Below the pieces are notes generated by a model. The model saw only the letters and a list, made by a program, of their open reading frames with translations. It had not been told where the DNA came from and made no database searches. From Coix lacryma-jobi var. lacryma-jobi (lineage: Eukaryota > Streptophyta > Magnoliopsida > Poales > Poaceae), in assembly GCA_009763385.1 (NCBI GenBank), contig VDCT01000089.1:1-64000 (forward strand): a stretch of DNA of 64,000 nucleotides, written 5' to 3'. Below are positions 1 to 11,077 of this stretch, in pieces (the first letter of the stretch is position 1; each line of letters begins with the position of its first letter). Position numbers and translations under genes: made by a program.

Positions 1-181
1 GCTTGTTTGCTGTCTTCTCCGGTGATTTTTGTTTGTTAACACATCTCGGCAATTGATTTATTTCATCACATCTACACCGCCATCGACTTCTTGAAAGGTT
101 ACTAGCTTAAGTTTTTTATTTTTGTAGATATTTTGAGTTCATTGACTTGATAGTTCAAATTATTACTCTCAACTTAAAAAC

Positions 182-590
182 AAAATATGACCGTTTAATT
201 AGTTTATTTTATTTTTAGAGAAATAGAGATCAGTTAAATCATTGTTTGACAAAAAATAGAAATATATAATACTTTAGTTTACAAAATGTGACCGGTTTAA
301 TTAGTTTTTTTTTTTGAGAAATAGAGATGAGTTAAATCATTTGTTTACAAAATTAGAAATATATAATACTTTAGTTTACAAAATGTGACCGGTTTAATTA
401 GTTTATTATTATTTTGGAGAAATAGAGATCAGTTAAATTATTTGTTTACAGAAATTAAAAATATATAATACTTTAGTTTACAAAATGTGACCGGTTTAAT
501 TAGTTTATTTTATTATTTTGGAGAAATAGAGATCAGTTAAATTATTTGTTTACAGAAATTAGAAATATATAATACTTTAGTTTACAAAAT
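182..590. repeat. Tandem array, four ~100-bp units plus partial
   Basis: Units start at about 182, 282, 379 and 481, with a fifth start at 585 running into the next ORF. Each contains a core like AAATGTGACCGGTTTAATTAG, then AAATAGAGAT (221, 319, 420, 524), then an AT-rich stretch ending CTTTAGTTTACAAAAT. Unit lengths are about 100, 97, 102 and 104. They differ mostly by small length changes in T-runs. They lie in the CACTA 5' region just before a likely splice acceptor (ATGCAG, up to 596), so they are probably intronic or leader sequence. Confidence 0.85.
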
Positions 591-598
591 GCAGAACG

Positions 599-898
599 AT
601 GTCTGCTTGGTATGTTGTTTTCGTGGGTACCAAGCCAGGTATTTACACCAGCTGGGCTGAGTGCAGTCAGTATGTCCTCAAAGTTAAGGGAGCTGTGCAT
701 AAAAAGTACAAGTCTTTTGAGGAAGCTTCTGCAGCTCTAGAGGCTTTCAACTCAAGAATCAACTCAATTCCTACTGCACCTACCCCTACCTTACCTTCCT
801 ATCAGGTTGGAGTGGCAGGCAGTCCATCTTGTTGGACTGTGATGCGGGAAAAATGTGCAGGTGTTGTTAGTTGCTTTGGTTGTGGCCAAGTGGATTAG
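599..898 (+). CDS. RNase H1 N-terminal / viroplasmin-like domain ORF inside the CACTA
   Basis: A 99-codon ORF. Residues ~4-50 match the small RNase HI N-terminal / caulimovirus-VI-type fold: WYVVFVGTKPGIYTSWAEC near the start, then a central KVKGAVHKKYKSFEEA motif with the aromatic and lysine residues typical of nucleic-acid-hybrid binding. In cellular RNase H1 this domain binds RNA-DNA hybrids; here no RNase H catalytic domain follows. The C-terminal ~45 residues are Pro/Thr-rich and then unrecognised. A likely acceptor (TGCAG) lies immediately upstream, so the ATG may be internal to a spliced exon. It sits about 160 bp before the transposase start, so it could be the first exon of the transposase transcript, a separate product, or a captured host domain. 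The domain call is fairly firm; the role is unknown. Confidence 0.65.
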   Translation: MSAWYVVFVGTKPGIYTSWAECSQYVLKVKGAVHKKYKSFEEASAALEAFNSRINSIPTAPTPTLPSYQVGVAGSPSCWTVMREKCAGVVSCFGCGQVD

Positions 899-1060
899 GC
901 TGCACTGTTATCTTGATGTAATAATTAATTAGACAAGTTCAACTGCTACTATTTTTATGCCACCAGTGATTCTTACTAAATTTCATGCCAGTCATTTATA
1001 ATTTCATTTGTTTATAAGAATGAGAGATATAATTATGTGATATGTCATATAATGCAGACG

Positions 1061-4000
1061 ATGACACGTCACTGGATGTACAATGCCGATCGTCGCTCAA
1101 AAGAGTTCATTGATGGCGTGCATTATTTTTAAGAGTGGCCGAGGCAAACAAGCGGAATGGTTTTATGTGCTGCCCATGTGCCCTTTGTAATAATTCGAAG
1201 GAATATTCTAGCTCAAGGAGTCTTCACTCACACTTGTTCAAGTCGGGTTTCATGCCAAACTATAGTTGTTGGACGAAGCATGGAGAAACTGGGGTTATGA
1301 TGGAAGAAGGTGAAGAAGAACAATTGGACCCTGACGATGACATTATTGCTCAATACGGTGACTTTGGTGATACTGCAATGGGGGAAGGTGAAGAAGAGGC
1401 AAGTGCAGAAGACACACTCGCTGAAGATGATGCTCTTGGTGATGTCATTCGTGATGCACAAGGAGATTGCGAAAGTGAAAAGGAGAAGGCTAAGTTTGAC
1501 TGTATGCTAGAGGATCACAGGAAATTACTATACCCGTCTGCTGCAGATGGACAAAAAAAGTTGGGTACAACACTTGAGTTGCTACAATGGAAGGCACAAA
1601 ATGGTGTATCTGACAAGGCATTTGGACAATTATTGAAAATTATAAAACAAAAGATGCTTCCGAAACCTAACGAACTGCCCGCCACTACGTACGAAGCAAA
1701 ACAAGTCGTCTGTCCTTTGGGTTTAGAAATCCAGAAGATACATGCATGTCCTAATGACTGCATCCTGTATCGTGGCAAGGAATACGAGAATTTGGATGAA
1801 TGCCCTGTATGTAACGCGTCACGATATAAGATCAGGCGAGATGACCCTGGCGATGTTGAGGGTGAAGAACGTCCCCGGAAGAAAATTCCTGCCAAGGTTA
1901 TGTGGTACGCTCCTATAATACCACGCCTGAAACGTCTGTTCAGAAACAAGGACCATGCAAAGTTGGTGCGATGGCACAAAGAAGACCGTAAGGTAGACAA
2001 CATGTTGAGACACCCTGCTGATGGGTCCCAATGGAGAGCAATAGACAGAGAATTCCCGGAATTTGCAAAAGACGCTAGAAACTTAAGGTTTGCTTTAAGT
2101 ACGGACGGAATGAATCCTTATGGGGAACAGAGCAGTAGTCATAGCACGTGGCCTGTTACTCTATGTATCTACAACCTTCCTCCATGGTATGCATGAAGCG
2201 GAAGTTCATTATGATGCCAGTGCTCATCCAAGGCCCGAGGCAACCTGGCAACGACATCGATGTCTATCTAAGGCCATTAGTTGAGGAACTGCTACTTTTA
2301 TGGAGTAAATCAGGTGTACGCGTGTGGGATGATTACAAACAGGAACACTTTGACCTGCGAGCATTGTTGTTCGTAACCATCAATGATTGGCCTGCTCTAA
2401 GTAATCTTTCAGGACAGACAAACAAGGGATATAATGCATGCACACATTGTTTTGATGACATGGATAGTGTATATTTGAAAAAATGTAGAAAGGTAGTCTA
2501 CCTTGGGCATCGTCGATTTCTTTCTGTGAATCACCAGGTTAGAAGGAAAGGCAGGCATTTTAAAGGTGAGGCAGACCACCGGAGCAAGCCTCGCAACAGA
2601 ACTGGGGAAGATGTACTTGAGATGGTCAAGGATGTGAAGGTAGTCTTTGGAAAGGGCACGGGCAGTGAACCTGTTCCAAAAGACGCTACGGGACACGCAC
2701 CCATGTGGAAGAAGAAGTCAATATTTTGGGAGCTACCCTATTGGCATGTACTAGAGGTCCGCCACGCGATCGACGTGATGCACCTGACAAAGAATCTTTG
2801 TGTCAACCTTCTAGGATTCATGGGTGTGTATGGGAAGTCTAAGGATACACTTGAAGCACGACAAGAGTTGCAGCGCATGAAAGAACGAGACAACCTACAT
2901 CCAGAGAAGACAGATGATGGACGCCATTACTTAAGACCTGCTAGCTACACTCTTAGCAATGAAGAGAAGGAAATCATGTTTGAATGCCTCAACAGCATCA
3001 AGGTCCCATCTGGATTCTCCTCCAATATAAGGGGAATAATAAATATGCAAGACAAGAAATTCCTAAACTTAAAGTCGCATGACTGCCACGTGCTTATGAC
3101 GCAATTGCTACCGGTTGCTTTAAGAGGAATTCTACCTCCACATGTACGCCTGGCCACTGTGAAGCTATGTGCATTCCTTAATGCAATTTCTCAGAAGGCA
3201 ATTAATCCACTAGAACTGGCTACTCTACAGAATGATGTGGTTCAATGCCTTGTGAGCTTTGAGTTGGTGTTTCCTCCATCCTTCTTTAATATCATGACAC
3301 ACCTCCTAGTTCACCTGGTCAAGGAGATTCATATTCTCGGTCCTGTGTTCCTACACAACATGTTCCCCTTTGAGAGGTTCATGGGGAGTACTGAAAAAAT
3401 ATGTTCACCAACGTGCTCGGCCAGAAGGAAGCATCGCCAAGGGCTACGGGACAGAGGAGGTCATTGAGTTCTGTGTTGACTTCATTCCTGACCTTGACCC
3501 GATTGGTGTTCCTGAATCGCGGCACGAGGGGAGGCTGTGTGGAAAGGGGACACTAGGGAAGAAAACATATATCGGTACGGGGAACGATTATTTCAATAAA
3601 GCGCACTACACAGTTCTTCAAAACTCAACCGTGGTGGATCCATATATCGATGTACACAAGGAGTTCCTACGATCCCAATTTCCAGAGAAGAATGAAGTTT
3701 GGATAACACGTGAGCACATGAATACTTTTAGCACTTGGTTGCGAAAGGAATGTCTGGGTAATAACAATATTGATGAGCAACTATATTTGTTGGCTAGGCA
3801 ACCGTCATGGCACATCCTCACGTACAAAGGGTATGAGATAAATGGAAACACATTTTACACCATTGCCCAAGATCAAAGGAGCACGAACCAAAACAGTGGT
3901 GTTCGCGTAGATGCCACAGACCCAAATGGGAAGAGGCAAACATATTATGGCCGTATAGAGGAGATTTGGGAACTAGAGTACGCACCTAATTTTAAAGTCC

Positions 4001-4429
4001 CTTTGTTTCGATGCCAATGGGTCAGACGACCGGAGGCGGAGGCGAGTAACAGTTGACAAGGAGTATGGAGTGACAACAGTGGATCTCAACAATATTGGAT
4101 ACAAAGATGAACCATTCGTCCTTGCTGCTGATGTGAATCAGGTGTTCTACGTGAAAGACATGTCTACAAAGCCCAGGAGAGGGAAAAATGACGATAAATC
4201 AACCAAAGAGCCGAAACGCCACATAGTTCTTTCAGGAAGAAGAAACATCGTGGGAATTGAGGACAAGTCAGACATGTCAGAAGATTATGAAAGGGATGAC
4301 CGGATACCACCCTTCAGTGTGAGCAAAGACCCAAGCATCCTGCTAAATGCTGAGGAGGCTCCATGGTTACGACATGATCATAACCAAGGGACATACGTCA
4401 AGAAGAAGATCACCAGTGTACCCGCTTGA
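1061..4429 (+). pseudogene. TNPD-type CACTA transposase, frame broken at four places
   Basis: This is the transposase that would cut at CACTA ends. In order: a transposase-associated domain (from the ATG at 1061, HWMYNADRRSKEFIDGV, then the C-C-P-C-x2-C cluster near 1165-1190 and SLHSHLFKSGF), an acidic stretch (1300-1500), the Transposase_21/TNP2 core (about 1700-2800, with LSTDGMNPYGEQSS near 2095-2130), a DUF4218-like region (about 2950-3400, MFPFERFMG at its end) and a DUF4216-like region (about 3850-4130). Frame breaks: about 1126-1130 (five Ts where six restore frame), about 2188 (one T short), about 3383-3386 (one extra G), and near 4035-4050 in a GGAGGCGGAGG run. Between breaks each segment is open with no other stops, so the breaks are recent or are sequence errors. 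The alternative start at GTG 1135 is only the post-frameshift segment. Confidence 0.88.
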
Positions 4430-5210
4430 TATATAGTGATGTTTTAACCAATATTATGTATTAGATTTTTTGTGTAATTAATAATGATTATGGATAGTCA
4501 TGGTTCATTGATGTCGGTGTCGAAATGACTTGATTTATTTTTGGCAAGCATATGAGCCCAAATTGATGCCTCTGCGGTTTTTCATCAACCTCCACAACGT
4601 TCTTCTTCCTAGGCCATTCAAGATCCCGTGTAAAAGTTTGGCACCATTCTGGATTATTTTGGTGGTAGGCCCAGTTGACCCTATAATTATTGGGTGACGG
4701 TGCGCGGTAATTCAATTAAACTATCTCCGAAAAATCACAAACTTGTTGGTTGCCTCACCCGTGCCACGTGACAGCCTAAGAAAAAGTTTGAGACCAATAC
4801 GACACAGAAACGTATATGAACTACACAAATTTATCTTTTTAAATTAAACTGCAATTTAACAGTGAATTTCGCTATCGTGCATTTGGACAATGAAAGATAA
4901 ACAACCCAAAATTTAACGTTCAGATAATGCAAAAATAATCTTCCTATCGAGAACCAGTTGTTTCAGATATTTAAATTTAACATTATATTTGCATTAACAA
5001 AATATGAATTGTTATTTACATTTATATTCATTATTATAAGAAGAAAAGAATTTATGTTACAAATTTTTCTACTATACAATAAGGTAAAAGGAAATACAAC
5101 TGTCATTTTTAAGTAATTTTATACCTAATATTTAATTTACTATGCAATTAACAAATATTACAGCATATTAATATAGTCAAAACCTAATACAAAACCCAAA
5201 ATATAAACCT
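4430..5210. other. Non-coding interior of the CACTA between its two genes
   Basis: AT-rich sequence after the transposase stop. I see no domain-bearing ORF and no terminal repeats. It probably holds the 3' end of the transposase transcript. Confidence 0.5.
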
Positions 5211-5427
5211 TTAGTCCGGGCGGTAGAACCACCGGGACTAAAGGAACCTTTAGTCCCGGGGCGTAAGCCCGCCGGGACTAAAGGTAGCTCATACAAAAAC
5301 CAGAATAGAAAAAAGCCAAAACAGTTAAGTTTAGGGGTGGGAAGAAAAAAGCTTTAGTCCCGGGCGGGTGGCACCCCGGGACTAAAGGTCTTTTAGTCCC
5401 GGGTGGTGCCACGCCCGGGACTAAAGG
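5211..5427. repeat. Four TTTAGTCCCGG hairpins (internal subterminal-type repeats)
   Basis: Four inverted-repeat units, each TTTAGTCC(C)GG ... CCGGGACTAAAGG with a short GC-rich loop, at about 5211-5245, 5249-5284, 5351-5388 and 5391-5427. The same words make up the right subterminal region at 11395-11640. In CACTA elements such motifs are bound by the TNPA-type protein. Here they sit in mid-element, immediately upstream of a TATA-like box, so they could be a regulatory region for the second gene or the remnant of a second terminus. Confidence 0.8.
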
Positions 5428-5435
5428 TTCCCCTC

Positions 5436-5444
5436 GTATATAGG
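5436..5444 (+). promoter_or_regulatory. TATA-like box for the second CACTA gene
   Basis: GTATATAGG directly follows the hairpin block and precedes a GC-rich, 5'-UTR-like stretch (about 5460-5690) ending in a possible splice donor (CCG|GTGAGG at 5690). This layout is promoter-like; transcription is inferred. Confidence 0.45.
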
Positions 5445-5727
5445 GCACAGTGCCCTCCTTCTTCCTCAGATCGACGTCAGACCGCCCGCAGCGCCGCCGC
5501 TTCCCTCGTCGTCTCCGATCGAGTGCCGCGCCGCCGTTGTCCCGCCGCATCCCTCGCCGACGTCCGCCTCGCCGTCGTCCTCTCGCGTGGCCGCGCCGAC
5601 GCCTCCTCTTCTCTCCCTCGCCGGCCCTCGCCGGCCTCAGCGGCCGCCTGCCTCGGCGGCCACGCACAACTCGTCCTCTCGCGCCGCCGGTGAGGAGGCC
5701 GGGCGCGGTCGCGCGCCGTGCTCAGTG

Positions 5728-5922
5728 CGTGCGTTGTGTGTGTGCGTGTGTGCGTGTGTGTGCGTGGTGTGTGTGCAGTGCGTGGTGTGCATGTGTGTGT
5801 GCGTGTTGTGTGCAGTGCGTGTGTGTGCAGTGCGTGTGTGTGCACTGTGTGTGTGCGTGTGTGTGTGTGTGTGTGCACTGTGTTGTGTGCACTGTGTGTG
5901 TGCGTGTGTGTGTGCACAAAAT
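5728..5922. repeat. (GT)n / TGTGCG minisatellite
   Basis: About 195 bp of alternating purine-pyrimidine sequence, mostly GTGTGTGC with interspersed GTGCAGTGCG. Open frames through it encode only Cys-Val or His-Thr repeats and are not genes. Confidence 0.9.
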
Positions 5923-6496
5923 GATATATATTGAAAATGAATGATTATAGAAAAATGATTATAAATACATATATATTAATATTTATAGAAAAATAAAAAA
6001 GATATATATAGAAAATGAATGATTATAGAAAATGAATATATATACATATATATTTAGAGAATATCAGAAAATGTTATTAATGCACCGCAGTGTATATATG
6101 TTTATAGAAAAATGAATATATATTTATATAAATATATAGTTATATAAATCATTTTTAGAAAATCATGTTTTTTAATCTAAAAAAAAATATGTGACATGTA
6201 GATAAAAAGAGATTGGTCGCGTTGACCTCGCCGCCGTCCGCCGTCATCTTCACCGCAACGTCATCCTCGTCGTCGTGCTCACCTCCTCACCGCAACGTCA
6301 TCCTCGTCGTCGTCCGTCGTCGTCCTCTCCTCAACGGTGTGTCCCTTGTGATGGAGAAGGAATAATCAATTAGATATGTTTATGTCGTGTATATGTTTTT
6401 ACGAATGTGTAGGAATAATGACTTAGCATAATCAATTAGATAATTTATGTCGTGTATATGTTTTTACGAATGTGTATGGAATATCACCTAACCAAA

Positions 6497-7052
6497 AACC
6501 CGAACCCGAACCCTAAACCCTAACCCCTAAACCCTAAACGCTAACCCCTAACCCCTAACCCATAACCTTAACCTTAACGCTAACCCCTAACCCCTAAACC
6601 CAAACCCCGAAACCCTAAACCCGAAACCCTAACCCCTAACCCTAACCCCGAAAACCGAACCCTAAACCCTAACCCTAAACCTAACGCTAACCCCTAACCC
6701 ATAACCCTTAACCGTTAACCTAACCCCTAACCCCGAACCCTAAACCTAACCGCTAACCCCTAACCCTAACCCCTAACCCGAAACCTAAACCCTAACCCTT
6801 AAACCCTAACGCTAACCTAACCGCTAAACCCTAACCCCTAACCCGCCTAAACCCAACCCTAACCCTAACGCTAACCCCTTAAACGCTAACCCCTAACCCT
6901 AACCCCGAACCCTAACCGCTAACCCTAAACCCTAACCGCTAACCCTAACCCCAACCCTAACCCTAACCCTTACTGCTAACCCCTAACCCCTAACCCCTAA
7001 CCCTAAACCCTAAACGCTAACCCCTAACCCCTAAACCAAAACCCAAACCCTT
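6497..7052. repeat. Degenerate interstitial telomere-like array (CCCTAAA-related)
   Basis: About 550 bp composed almost wholly of CCCTAA, CCCTAAA, CCCCTAA and CGCTAAC variants, close to the plant telomere repeat CCCTAAA on this strand. Exact heptamers occur (e.g. ACCCTAAACCCTAA near 6510) but the array is heterogeneous, with many CCCCTAACC and AACGCTAACC units. It lies inside the CACTA, between the promoter-like block and the second gene's coding start. Confidence 0.9.
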
Positions 7053-7148
7053 AACAGGAAAATGGTCTTTATCCTCCATGGTCTGTATGTATGAATATAC
7101 GTTATTTGCAAAATATGGTGTTTATTATCCTCCATGTTATTCGCAGAA

Positions 7149-8928
7149 ATGGCCGACCCAGTTGACAACATGGAGGAGGAAATGTACGAATTAATCAACA
7201 GCGCCGCTAACCCAGATGTAGCAGGTGACGATAACAATAATCAAGAAGTAGATGACGGCAGTCAATACTTTATCGATTATGAAGAAATTATGCAAGAAAA
7301 TACTGGCGAGGTATACCTACAATCTCTATGAGCACATAAAATTCTAATCAATTTGTAAATGTATTTATAATCTACTGTTCCTACATACGTAGCCCTCTGG
7401 ATCGACAACGACTACCGGGAAGAGTAGGACCGTACGAGGTCCGAAGAAGCCGTTGGATGGCCGATACATTATCTCAGAATTCAACGAGGAAACAGGCCAA
7501 GTGCTTGGAGAACATGCACAGAAATTCGTTTACCACTGTGGGTATCTCGTAAGGGATAAGATCCCGATCAATGCTCGTGAATGGAAGGAAAAGAGTAGTG
7601 CTCCTCATATAAGTTTTGTCTCTGATCGTGATAAGGAACTGGTTTGGCAAGATGTCCTTGCACATTTCACGCTTGAAACAGAAGATAGAAATTTGAAGGC
7701 AAGAGTTCGGGATTGGGCTATGAAGAAAATGGCAACACTATTCCAGGGCTGGAAGAAGAAATTGTACAACACATTTATCAAGAAGGACCTAACTCCGGAT
7801 TTTAACACCAAGGCCTACGTCAAGTTGAGGCCTTTTTGGGATGAGTTTGTAGAATTCAAGAAATCAGAAGAGGGTGGGTGAGACACGTGTCAGAATGAAC
7901 CAACAGAATGCCCGACAAAAACAATACCACCATCACTTGGGATCAGGTGGCTACAAGAGTGCCATTCCCAAGTGGGAAAAAATGGAACGGGAGATTCTAG
8001 CCAAGGGCATCGAACCAGATTCAATAAACTGGCCTGAGCGCGCCAAGTATTGGTTTTTTGGTCATGGAGGAAGTCTGGACCTACAGACAGGAGGGGTAGT
8101 GTATGGCACAAAACTCCAAAGAGCAGCAGAAAGACTAGCTTATGCTCGAGACATGGCTAACAGTGGCACGTGGCAGCCGAACAGAGAAAAGGATGAGCTT
8201 ACATACGCCCTAGAGAATCCTGAACATGGTGGGAGAACAAGAGGCTATGGGGAGGTGTCGTGGGAGCATGCCTTCCCACAAGACAAAGAGACCTATAGAA
8301 GCCGCGCAAGAAAGAGGCAGGAGGAGGTAGAGCGGATGCGAAGGATGGAGGAAATGGTTATTCAGTCACAGGCCGCGGCTCGTGAAGCGGTAGTAGCGAG
8401 AAAAGAAAAGCACTTGAAGACAAAATGAGTGAGGAAATCAAAAGGCAAGTGCATTTAGCAGTGAGTTCCCTGCAAAGGCAATCTGCATCAGAGCCAGGAG
8501 TCAACACCAGCACCCCTGGTGATCAGTTGAAAAGCAGTTGCGCTTCCACGGAGGTGCCAACGATTCAAGGTGACGCAGGGCTGCGCTTCCCCGTGGATGA
8601 CATCACTGATCCTCTCACGACCTGTGAGCTGCACATTCCACAGGGGAATGACACAATAATGGTGGCTATTGGTGTCGTATCTCCTATTGACCCTACGAAG
8701 ACACCAAGATGCCATGGGGCATTGGTACCACCTGGTTATGCTAGTGTCTCGGTGGATAGAGTATTGAAAGGGCATAGCAATGTGACTCTTGACATTGAAG
8801 GAGGTGATGGTGAGAAGACTTTAGGAGAAGCGGAGAAGGCATTCATATGTTGGCGTAAGCGCTATATCATTATTCCTGGGGCATCACCTCCTCCTCCTCC
8901 TCAGCAAACTAACCCTAGGTGCAGATGA
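7149..8928 (+). pseudogene. Second CACTA gene, 5' part: transposase_24-like (plant Ptta/En-Spm) region
   Basis: Exon 1 runs 7149-7310 (MADPVDNMEEEMYELI..., ending at donor GAG|GTATAC). Exon 2 starts at 7393 after a TAG acceptor and opens with a Ser/Thr/Gly/Lys tract (PSGSTTTTGKSRTVRGPKK) leading to the DGRYIISEF region. The segment 7453-7880 (WQDVLAHFTLE, WKKKLYNTF) and 7880-8428 (RQKQYHHHLGSGGYKSAIPKW) matches the plant transposase_24 family found in CACTA second ORFs. 8425-8928 continues with MSEEIKRQV and an acidic/glycine region. Frame breaks fall near 7868 (GGGTGGGTG) and 8406-8409 (an A-run one base short). The likely role is DNA binding to subterminal repeats or assistance to TNPD. A possible donor lies near 8922 (CCTAG|GTGCAG). 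Confidence 0.8.
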
Positions 8929-9004
8929 AAGTCAATGAAACATTTTTTCACTAGTTATGTATTGACTTAATTAAATAATTGTTTACTCATACTATGTTGT
9001 TTTC

Positions 9005-11077
9005 ACAGCAGGACCTCTCCGCACCTAAGTCCAATTATCCATTCACCACATAGTCATCATAGTGCTGCGGGCGATGCAGTGAAAGACACAGCTGCATCCC
9101 CACCGGCTCCATCCCCTCCACGATCGGCTCCATCCCCTCCACGACCGGCTCCATCTCCACCACGGGCTCCATCCCCGCCACCGGCCCCATCTCCTCCACC
9201 ACGGGCTCCATCCCCGCCACCGGCCCCATCTCCTCCACCACGGGCTTCCCCACACCGGCCCCATCAAAGAAGAGGCCAGCCACAAAAATGAAGGCATCGG
9301 CCCCACCGCCACCAAAGAAGAAAGCCTCTGCAGAAAGACATCAAGCTGTTCCTCAGAAGACGAAACTTCCCTATGATATGACTGATGAGGAAACAAATGC
9401 TGCAGCGAAAGCAGATTTGGACAAATTTTGGGCGGACGTCGAGGCTAAACAAAAAGCAAAGAAAAACCCAGAGAAGCCGTACCTTTTTGTACGTCCTGAT
9501 ATGCTCAGGAAAAAGGTGGATGCTCATCAGAAAAAAGTGCGTGATTCTCGTAAGAAATCGCCACCATCAGACTATGACCGCACTATGACCAAGTCACTTG
9601 AGGAGGCGAAGCAGAAACAGAAGAGAGCAAGCAAGGGTGTCCCACAGCTCGGGGAACAATCGAAACAATCAGTGCCCCCGCTAGTTGTGAATGAATATGG
9701 TTCTAACTTGAAAGCGCTAGAACAACTTGAGGTGAATCCTGAGCATCTTGATGCATTTTTGCAGAAACTGGTCTAACCTTGTCACAAATGCTCGGTGAAG
9801 CACCCATTGAAACTGCTCCGCAAGTTGATCAGTGGAAGAAGAATTATGTATATGGCCAGAGTCTATACAACCCTACGGCCCTCACAGAACTTGGCACTCA
9901 AATGTACTTGTTAAACCAGTGGTACATGGCAGCGTGTACCAAAAAAGCGGATGATTGGATATGCGTCAGAATTAGAGACCATCATTACTTCCGTGGTGAT
10001 GACATTATACTTATCCAATTCAATGAGTTACACCAGCTATGCCACCTGGATGCTCTAGACAAATCTCTAGTCAGCCTCTTCTGTTTGTAAGTGATCCTTC
10101 GTTTTAATTATCTCACTCTAGCATATGTATATGTAAATGTAATTATGCTAACACTAGCTAGCGTGCCTATATACATATGCAGAAACATGATGAGAGACCT
10201 CGCACGTAGAAATGACAAGGAGGTTGGTTTCATTGATCCATATATCGTATTCTCGGTCCCAAAGAAAGATCCCGCCTATGATATATGGAGAAATGAAACA
10301 GGGAGGAATCTCCGAAGGTTCTTGGTGAACCAAAAGAACAAAAGATATATACTCTTCCCATACAACTTTAGGTGGGTGTGTTATCATGTGCATATTTATT
10401 TTTACTTACTCAATTTCTATGATATATGTTGACTATATAAGCAAATTAATGCAGCTATCATGGAGATTGATCGTCTTCGATCTCTCCGAAAGTCAATTGA
10501 TAATCTATGACTCGTTGAGAAAACCACTGGGAGATTATCAAGATATCATAGACATTATCCAGGGGTAACTTTCGATCTCTAAATACTGATTTCTACACTT
10601 TAAATCTGCAATAGTTAATTACGATCCAATATTATATTGTGCAGGGTTGGGCTTGGTTCGTTCCGAAACACCGTCCGGATTTGAAGGCGACACTTCCTCG
10701 TCCTATCCAATTGCAAGTAAGTAGTACTATCTCCCCGCGTCTTTACCACTGTAGCATGCTTTCATCACACGCGCGAGATGATGAGAGTAATATCTTTTTA
10801 CATCGTGCAGTGGGTTCTACGGCAACCACCAGGGAACAATTTGTGTGGGTACTACGTTTGCGAGTTTCTCTCGGTGTATGCCAAAAGAACTCCTCTAGAG
10901 AGACAGAAGGAGCTATGGTTGAAGAACCAGGTGTTGGACATGGTGCGCCTGAAAGGAATTCAAGAGACAATCGCAGGAGTTCTTAATGACCATGTCCTCA
11001 AAGCCGGCACCGAGTTCTACTATAACCCGGAAGAACCAATGAAACCAAACCAAGACGACCATTTGTATGACATTTAA
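9005..11077 (+). pseudogene. Second CACTA gene, 3' part: proline-rich linker plus Ulp1/C48 protease-like domain
   Basis: After a ...CACAG acceptor (about 9007) comes a proline-rich tract (about 9095-9250) of repeated APSPP units, then a Lys-rich segment (9285-9775) and a C48 peptidase-like domain split over exons: 9779-10087 (ends before GTAAGT), 10183-10372 (RNDKEVGFIDPYIVFSV), 10455-10565 (LIVFDLSESQLIIYDSLRKP), about 10645-10720 (GWAWFVPKHRPD) and 10811-11077 (WVLRQPPGNNLCGYYVCEFL to the stop). Visible triad candidates are His in a YH-W context near 10457, Asp in IYDSL and Cys in NNLCGYYV. SUMO-protease-like domains are known in plant CACTA and MULE elements. Frame breaks: about 9250, 9770-9771 (GG for GGG) and about 10461 (one T short, directly after the His codon). 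It would be de-SUMOylase-like only if repaired. Confidence 0.82.

Larger units (their letters stand above)
5690..7146 (+). other. Probable large first intron of the second CACTA gene
   Basis: Bounded by GTGAGG at 5690 and a TTCGCAG acceptor ending at 7146, three bases before the first credible ATG (7149). It contains a GT-rich array, an AT-rich block (about 5930-6200), a short CGTCATCCTCGTCGTCG repeat region (about 6240-6335) and a telomere-like array. Splicing is inferred from the signals only. Confidence 0.4.

Noticed and set aside
1228..2031. Minus-strand ORFs across the TNPD transposase
   Set aside because: Antisense shadows of a well-recognised transposase.
5150..5215. A hidden CACTA left terminus before the internal hairpins
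   Set aside because: No CACTA(C/A) terminus or TSD is visible here, so two separate nested elements cannot be supported.
5718..5944. Cys-Val-rich and His-Thr-rich open frames
   Set aside because: They are translations of the GT/GC microsatellite in different frames, with no domain and no plausible start context.
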